From contig CAMBNE010000031.1 in NCBI GenBank assembly GCA_945868935.1, forward strand, positions 1 through 8,255: a stretch of DNA of 8,255 bases, read 5' to 3'. This document shows positions 5,108-8,255 of the stretch, piece after piece (position 1 is the first letter of the stretch; each line of letters begins with the position of its first letter). The DNA comes from an uncultured Clostridia bacterium. Lineage in GTDB: Bacteria; Bacillota; Clostridia; Oscillospirales; Acutalibacteraceae. The position numbers were made by a program, and so were the translations under genes. The notes under the pieces were generated by a model, which saw only the letters and a list, made by a program, of their open reading frames with translations, did not search any database and was not told the DNA's origin.

Positions 5108-6577
5108 ATGGATAATAAATATGACGTCATTATCGTCGGCACAGGTGCGGCAGGCTTATATGCGGCGCTGAATTTTCCGAAGGACATAAGCGTTCTGCTC
5201 GTTTCAAAGCGTGATTTGCCGCTTTCAAACAGCTCGCTTGCACAGGGCGGTGTTGCCTGCGTGATTGACACCGTTCACGACAACTACAAGCTTCACATCA
5301 ACGACACGCTGATTGCAGGCAAGTACAAAAACAACCTCTCAGCCGTTGAAAAGCTCGTTTCGGAAGGTCCTGCCGATGTAATGAGAATCAAGGAGCTGGG
5401 CGTTGATTTTGACCTCAACCCCGACGGCACTATGTGCAAAACTCTTGAGGCAGGTCACAGCCGCCACAGAATTGTTCATCACAAGGACTCAACAGGCAAG
5501 GCTATTGTTGACGGACTGATTGACGTTGTGCGCACTCTGCCCAATGTTACTATTTGCGACAATGCGCTTGTATATTCAATCGACAAGGCTTTGCACGGCT
5601 TTTACATAAGCATTTTAAAGGACGGCAAAAGCTATCACTACGGCTGCAGCTACTGCCTGCTTGCAACAGGCGGAATAGGCAGAGTTTATAAATACACAAC
5701 AAATTCTGCAATTGCAACGGGTGACGGAATTGCGTTTGCCTATTTGCTGGGCGCAAAGATAAGCCACCTTTCACGTGTGCAGTTCCACCCCACCGCTTTT
5801 GCCGCCGATAAAGACAGAGAGCGTTTTCTGATAAGCGAGGCGGTACGCGGAGAGGGAGCTGTTCTTCTCACCTGTAACAGAGATCGCTTTGCCTTTGACT
5901 ATGACAGTCGAGGCGAACTTGCTCCGAGGGACGTTGTATCAAACGCAATTATACGAGAGTCGATTAAGACAAAGAGCGAGAATTTCTACCTTGACATTAC
6001 GGACAAGCCTGCCGAGTTTCTCAAAGAGAGATTCCCGATGATTTATTCGAGGTGTCTTGAAGAGGGCGTTGACATTACCAAAGACAGGATTCCTGTTTTT
6101 CCCTGTCAGCACTATCTTATGGGCGGAATCAACGTTGACCTTGACGCAAAAACCTCGATTGACGGACTTTACGCTGCAGGAGAATGTGCTCACACAGGCG
6201 TTCACGGTGCAAACCGTCTTGCAAGCAATTCACTTCTTGAGGCACTTGTATTTTCACGCTCTGCGGCACAGGACATTACACGCAGAATTGAAAAATACGG
6301 CAGAAAGCCTCTCGGAAACGAGCCTGCTTACAAACCTACCCTCGGTAATCCTATTCCTCACGGTTATCGTTCTCAGATAAGAGAAATTTTGCAGGATACT
6401 TATTTTGTAATTCCAAAGCCTGAAAAGTACGACGAAAGCTATGAAAAAGTTGAAAAAATCGTTGACGCACTTTTCAGCGAGGACTACGAAATCACATCTG
6501 ACCTTGTTGAAGCCAGAAGCATTGCAATTGTTGCAAGCATAATTCTTGAAGAAGTACGGGAGGGCATTAACCTATGA
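5108..6577 (+). CDS. nadB: L-aspartate oxidase NadB
   Basis: NadB oxidises L-aspartate to iminoaspartate, the first step of de novo NAD synthesis. The 489-residue protein belongs to the fumarate reductase/succinate dehydrogenase flavoprotein family. The FAD-binding motif GTGAAG is at 11-16, SSLAQGGVA at 42-50, EAGHSRHRI at 114-122 and LLATGGIGRVY at 184-194. Active-site positions known from E. coli NadB are retained: His227 (QFHPTAF), Arg274 (LAPRDVVSNA), His335 (CQHYLMGG) and Arg370 (GANRLASNS). SEAVRGEG (243-250) has Ser where E. coli has Thr. The C-terminal helical region (about 415-489) stops before the ESRGxHxxxDYP-like tail of the 540-residue E. coli type, so this is a shorter form. GAGG lies 8 bases before the ATG. 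The gene overlaps nadC by four bases. NadA, which uses the unstable product, is not encoded nearby. Confidence 0.95.
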   Translation: MDNKYDVIIVGTGAAGLYAALNFPKDISVLLVSKRDLPLSNSSLAQGGVACVIDTVHDNYKLHINDTLIAGKYKNNLSAVEKLVSEGPADVMRIKELGVDFDLNPDGTMCKTLEAGHSRHRIVHHKDSTGKAIVDGLIDVVRTLPNVTICDNALVYSIDKALHGFYISILKDGKSYHYGCSYCLLATGGIGRVYKYTTNSAIATGDGIAFAYLLGAKISHLSRVQFHPTAFAADKDRERFLISEAVRGEGAVLLTCNRDRFAFDYDSRGELAPRDVVSNAIIRESIKTKSENFYLDITDKPAEFLKERFPMIYSRCLEEGVDITKDRIPVFPCQHYLMGGINVDLDAKTSIDGLYAAGECAHTGVHGANRLASNSLLEALVFSRSAAQDITRRIEKYGRKPLGNEPAYKPTLGNPIPHGYRSQIREILQDTYFVIPKPEKYDESYEKVEKIVDALFSEDYEITSDLVEARSIAIVASIILEEVREGINL

Positions 6578-7416
6578 TTTTAAACAGCATTTACGTTGAC
6601 AACCTTATCAAAACAGCTTTGCTTGAGGACATTAACTACCTTGACACAACAACAGATTATCTCATTGACGAGGAGCAGGAAAACACAGCAAAGTTCCTTG
6701 CAAAAAGCGACGGTGTGCTCTGCGGTCTTGAAGTTGCTTTAAGAGTTTTTGAGATTTTACAGCCGACAGGTTTTGAGGTAAAAACCTTTAAAAAAGACGG
6801 TGACAAGCTTACAAAAGGCGACATCATCGCAGAAATTCACGGCAAGACAAGAACGATTTTAAAGGGCGAGCGCACGGCTCTTAACCTCATTCAGCATATG
6901 AGCGGAGTAGCAACGGCAACAAGCAAGGCTGTTGAGCTTGTAAAGGGCACTAACGCATCAATTGCCGACACAAGAAAAACTCTCCCCGGATTAAGACCTC
7001 TGCAAAAGTACGCAGTAACAGTCGGCGGCGGCAGAAACCACCGCTACAACCTTTCAGACGCCGCAATGCTTAAGGATAACCACGTTGACGCAGGCGGCGG
7101 AATTGCTAACGCTGTTGCAAAGCTCAAGACAAAGCTCGGTCATATGACAAAGATTGAGCTTGAGGTAAGAAATCTTGACGAGTTACAACAGGCACTTGAC
7201 GCTAAGGTTGACGTAATTATGCTCGATAATATGAGCACAGAGATGATGAAAAAGGCTGTTGAAATCACCAACGGCAGAGCATTGCTCGAGGCAAGCGGCG
7301 GAATCACAGACGAAAGACTGCGTGAAATTGCAGAAACAGGCGTTGACATTATATCAATGGGCGCACTCACTCACTCGGTAAGAGCGTTTGACATTTCTCT
7401 TAAAATTGCAGACTGA
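6574..7416 (+). CDS. nadC: Nicotinate-nucleotide pyrophosphorylase (quinolinate phosphoribosyltransferase) NadC
   Basis: NadC converts quinolinate and PRPP to nicotinate mononucleotide, CO2 and pyrophosphate. The 280-residue length is normal for the family. The N-terminal alpha/beta sandwich spans about 1-110 and a TIM-like barrel follows. Signature motifs are GERTALNLIQHMSG (98-111), DTRKT (132-136), GGGRNHR (151-157), LKDNH (166-170), ELEVRN (195-200), DVIMLDNM (213-220), LEASGGI (238-244) and a barrel end at ISMGALTHS (260-268). Basic residues from these motifs (Arg100, Arg134, Lys135, Arg157, Lys167) line the quinolinate and PRPP site in known structures. The start ATG overlaps the nadB stop as ATGA, with GGGAGG ten bases upstream inside nadB, so translation is coupled. 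Confidence 0.97.
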   Translation: MILNSIYVDNLIKTALLEDINYLDTTTDYLIDEEQENTAKFLAKSDGVLCGLEVALRVFEILQPTGFEVKTFKKDGDKLTKGDIIAEIHGKTRTILKGERTALNLIQHMSGVATATSKAVELVKGTNASIADTRKTLPGLRPLQKYAVTVGGGRNHRYNLSDAAMLKDNHVDAGGGIANAVAKLKTKLGHMTKIELEVRNLDELQQALDAKVDVIMLDNMSTEMMKKAVEITNGRALLEASGGITDERLREIAETGVDIISMGALTHSVRAFDISLKIAD

Positions 7417-7424
7417 TAAAAATA

Positions 7425-7448
7425 TGGGAACAGCACACGTTGTTCCCA
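7425..7448 (+). promoter_or_regulatory. Hairpin in the nadC-thiT gap, possible attenuator or mRNA-processing stem
   Basis: TGGGAACA (7425-7432) and TGTTCCCA (7441-7448) form a perfect 8-bp stem with an 8-base loop, starting 8 bases after the nadC stop. On the plus strand no T-run follows (the next bases are ACATTATTATAAATTTT), so a strong terminator is unlikely. On the minus strand the stem is followed by TATTTTTATC, which looks more terminator-like, but no minus-strand gene ends here. It could partly terminate, or stabilise the nadBC part of a shared transcript. Confidence 0.5.
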
Positions 7449-7481
7449 ACATTATTATAAATTTTAAAAAAGGGGTATTTT

Positions 7482-8051
7482 ATGAATAAAAAAGTAATTA
7501 TGCTGTGCGAAAGCGCAGTTATGGTTGCACTTGCAACTGTTTTGAGTTTGCTTAAAATTGAATGGCCGTTCGGTGGAAGTATCACAATCTGCTCAATGCT
7601 CCCTATCCTTATTATCGGCTACCGCTACAACCTTTTGTGGGGCAGCTTTACGGGCGTTGTTTACGGTCTTATTCAGCTTTTGCTGGGTATGTCGAACTTT
7701 TCGTATGCTACATCGGGACTTGCCGTTGTGATGATTGCGCTTTTTGACTACATTATCGCATTCGGGGTTGCAGGTCTGGGCGGAATTTTCAGAGGAATTA
7801 AAAATCAGGCTGTCGGATTGGGACTTGGCGCACTGCTTACGGGAGTACTGCGCTTTATCTGTCATTTCATCAGCGGAGTTACCGTCTGGAGCGGCTTTGC
7901 CGAGGATATGCCTGCGTGGCTTTATTCGCTTACATACAACGGTGCATATATGCTCCCCGAAACGGTTATTCTTATTGTCGGTGCTGTTCTTATCGGTCTG
8001 ATTATTGATTTCAGAGGTTCTCAGCTTAAAGGTGTAAAACGTAAAAAATAA
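7482..8051 (+). CDS. thiT: ECF transporter S component, thiamine type (ThiT/YuaJ family)
   Basis: This 189-residue hydrophobic protein has about six membrane helices and a basic C-terminus (RGSQLKGVKRKK). ThiT is the substrate-binding subunit that uses a shared energising module (EcfA, EcfA', EcfT) to import thiamine. Family features are IEWPFGGSITICSMLPI (26-42), FDYIIAF (88-94), RFICHFISGVTVWSG (124-138) and YSLTYNGAYMLPE (148-160). Compared from memory with Lactococcus ThiT, Trp28, His128, Trp136, Tyr148 and Asn153 fit the thiamine-contact positions W34, H125, W133, Y146 and N151. Asp89 may stand where that protein has Glu84. ECF genes are not in the window. AAGGGG lies 6 bases before the ATG. 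The gene follows nadC by 65 bases on the same strand. A niacin-related specificity cannot be fully excluded from context, but the motifs favour thiamine. Confidence 0.85.
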   Translation: MNKKVIMLCESAVMVALATVLSLLKIEWPFGGSITICSMLPILIIGYRYNLLWGSFTGVVYGLIQLLLGMSNFSYATSGLAVVMIALFDYIIAFGVAGLGGIFRGIKNQAVGLGLGALLTGVLRFICHFISGVTVWSGFAEDMPAWLYSLTYNGAYMLPETVILIVGAVLIGLIIDFRGSQLKGVKRKK

Positions 8052-8081
8052 TTCAACACTTTGCGTTTTCATGATTAATTC

Positions 8082-8134
8082 TGCTTTGATTTGGATAAAA
8101 CGACAAATACAGACAATAACAAAGCAATTTTTTT
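8082..8134 (+). terminator. Candidate terminator after thiT
   Basis: TGCTTTG (8082-8088) pairs with CAAAGCA (8120-8126), followed by a T7 run (8128-8134). The 31-base loop contains a second small stem, ATTTG (8089-8093) with CAAAT (8104-8108). The long loop and weak GC content make it a moderate candidate. Its position, 30 bases after the thiT stop and just before a new promoter, supports it. Confidence 0.45.
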
Positions 8135-8135
8135 G

Positions 8136-8164
8136 TTGAATTAAAAAACATAAAGTGCTAAAAT
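8136..8164 (+). promoter_or_regulatory. Candidate promoter for the gene at the right edge
   Basis: TTGAAT (8136-8141) and TAAAAT (8159-8164) are separated by 17 bases. Each is close to the sigma-A consensus. Transcription would start near 8171, giving a leader of about 44 bases. I see no Fur-type palindrome over it. Confidence 0.55.
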
Positions 8165-8214
8165 TTACATAATGTTTTTGTTGTTTCGGCGACGATTTTG
8201 GGGAGGAATATTGG

Positions 8215-8255
8215 ATGTTAAGGGATTTAGAGCCAACGGACAAGGGTTGCGGGTG
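8215..8255 (+). CDS. 5' end of a gene cut by the window edge, possibly FeoA-like
   Basis: GGGGAGG (8200-8206) lies 8 bases before an ATG that opens a frame reading MLRDLEPTDKGCG to the window end. With the promoter upstream, this is very probably a true gene start. The pattern L-x-D-L-x-P-x3-G resembles the N-terminus of FeoA-type SH3-like proteins (ferrous iron transport). Thirteen residues are too few for a firm call. Confidence 0.55.
   Translation, partial: MLRDLEPTDKGCG

Noticed and set aside
7417..7481. TPP riboswitch before thiT
   Set aside because: The gap is too short and neither conserved aptamer core is present.
7593..8243. 216-codon minus-strand open frame
   Set aside because: It is antisense to thiT and crosses its terminator region. 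The product is low-complexity and polar with no motif, and the thiT motifs on the other strand are clear.
1..8255. Mobile element, CRISPR array, tRNA or rRNA
   Set aside because: No transposase or integrase motif, no spaced direct repeats, and no tRNA- or rRNA-like conserved sequence was seen on either strand.

Overview
The window looks like chromosomal DNA from a low-to-moderate GC, anaerobic Firmicute, most likely a gut clostridium of the Ruminococcaceae/Oscillospiraceae type. This is inferred from several things: Gram-positive style Shine-Dalgarno sites and TTG starts, sigma-A-like promoters, a clostridial FAD/Rieske oxidoreductase, an ECF-type vitamin transporter S component, and AT-rich spacers between genes of higher GC. 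The taxonomic call is inference and no species is claimed. I saw no rRNA or tRNA gene, CRISPR array, insertion sequence or phage module. No gap between genes exceeds 300 bases.

The left part (1-4942) is entirely on the minus strand. Read in the direction of transcription it starts with an AT-rich gene for a small three-helix membrane protein, followed 25 bases later by the ribosome-associated GTPase gene hflX. Next is a compact three-gene unit with its own near-consensus promoter: a PAP2 lipid phosphatase with a TTG start, an overlapping 74-residue protein of unknown function, and a GlmU-like left-handed beta-helix acyltransferase. It ends at a clear Rho-independent terminator. The last minus-strand unit pairs a 91-residue polar small protein with an FAD-dependent oxidoreductase that carries a very short C-terminal Rieske iron-sulfur domain. 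A hairpin at the window edge may be its terminator.

The strand switches at 4943-5107. In this AT-rich divergent spacer, candidate promoters for both directions overlap. A 22-bp inverted repeat covers the -35 of the leftward promoter and lies just downstream of the predicted rightward start, so it is a good candidate operator for an NAD-responsive repressor.

The right part (5108-8255) is on the plus strand. nadB (L-aspartate oxidase) and nadC (quinolinate phosphoribosyltransferase) overlap by four bases and supply the first and third steps of de novo NAD synthesis. nadA, the middle step, is not in the window. After a hairpin-containing 65-base gap comes a thiamine-type ECF S component (thiT) with no TPP riboswitch in front of it. 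A long-loop terminator candidate, a promoter and a strong ribosome binding site then lead into the first 13 codons of a gene cut by the window edge, possibly FeoA-like.

Most of the window is ordinary housekeeping and accessory metabolism. I do not see a clearly new multi-gene system. The items most worth a second look are the overlapping divergent control region, the nadBC-thiT linkage, and the two unknown small proteins embedded in operons.
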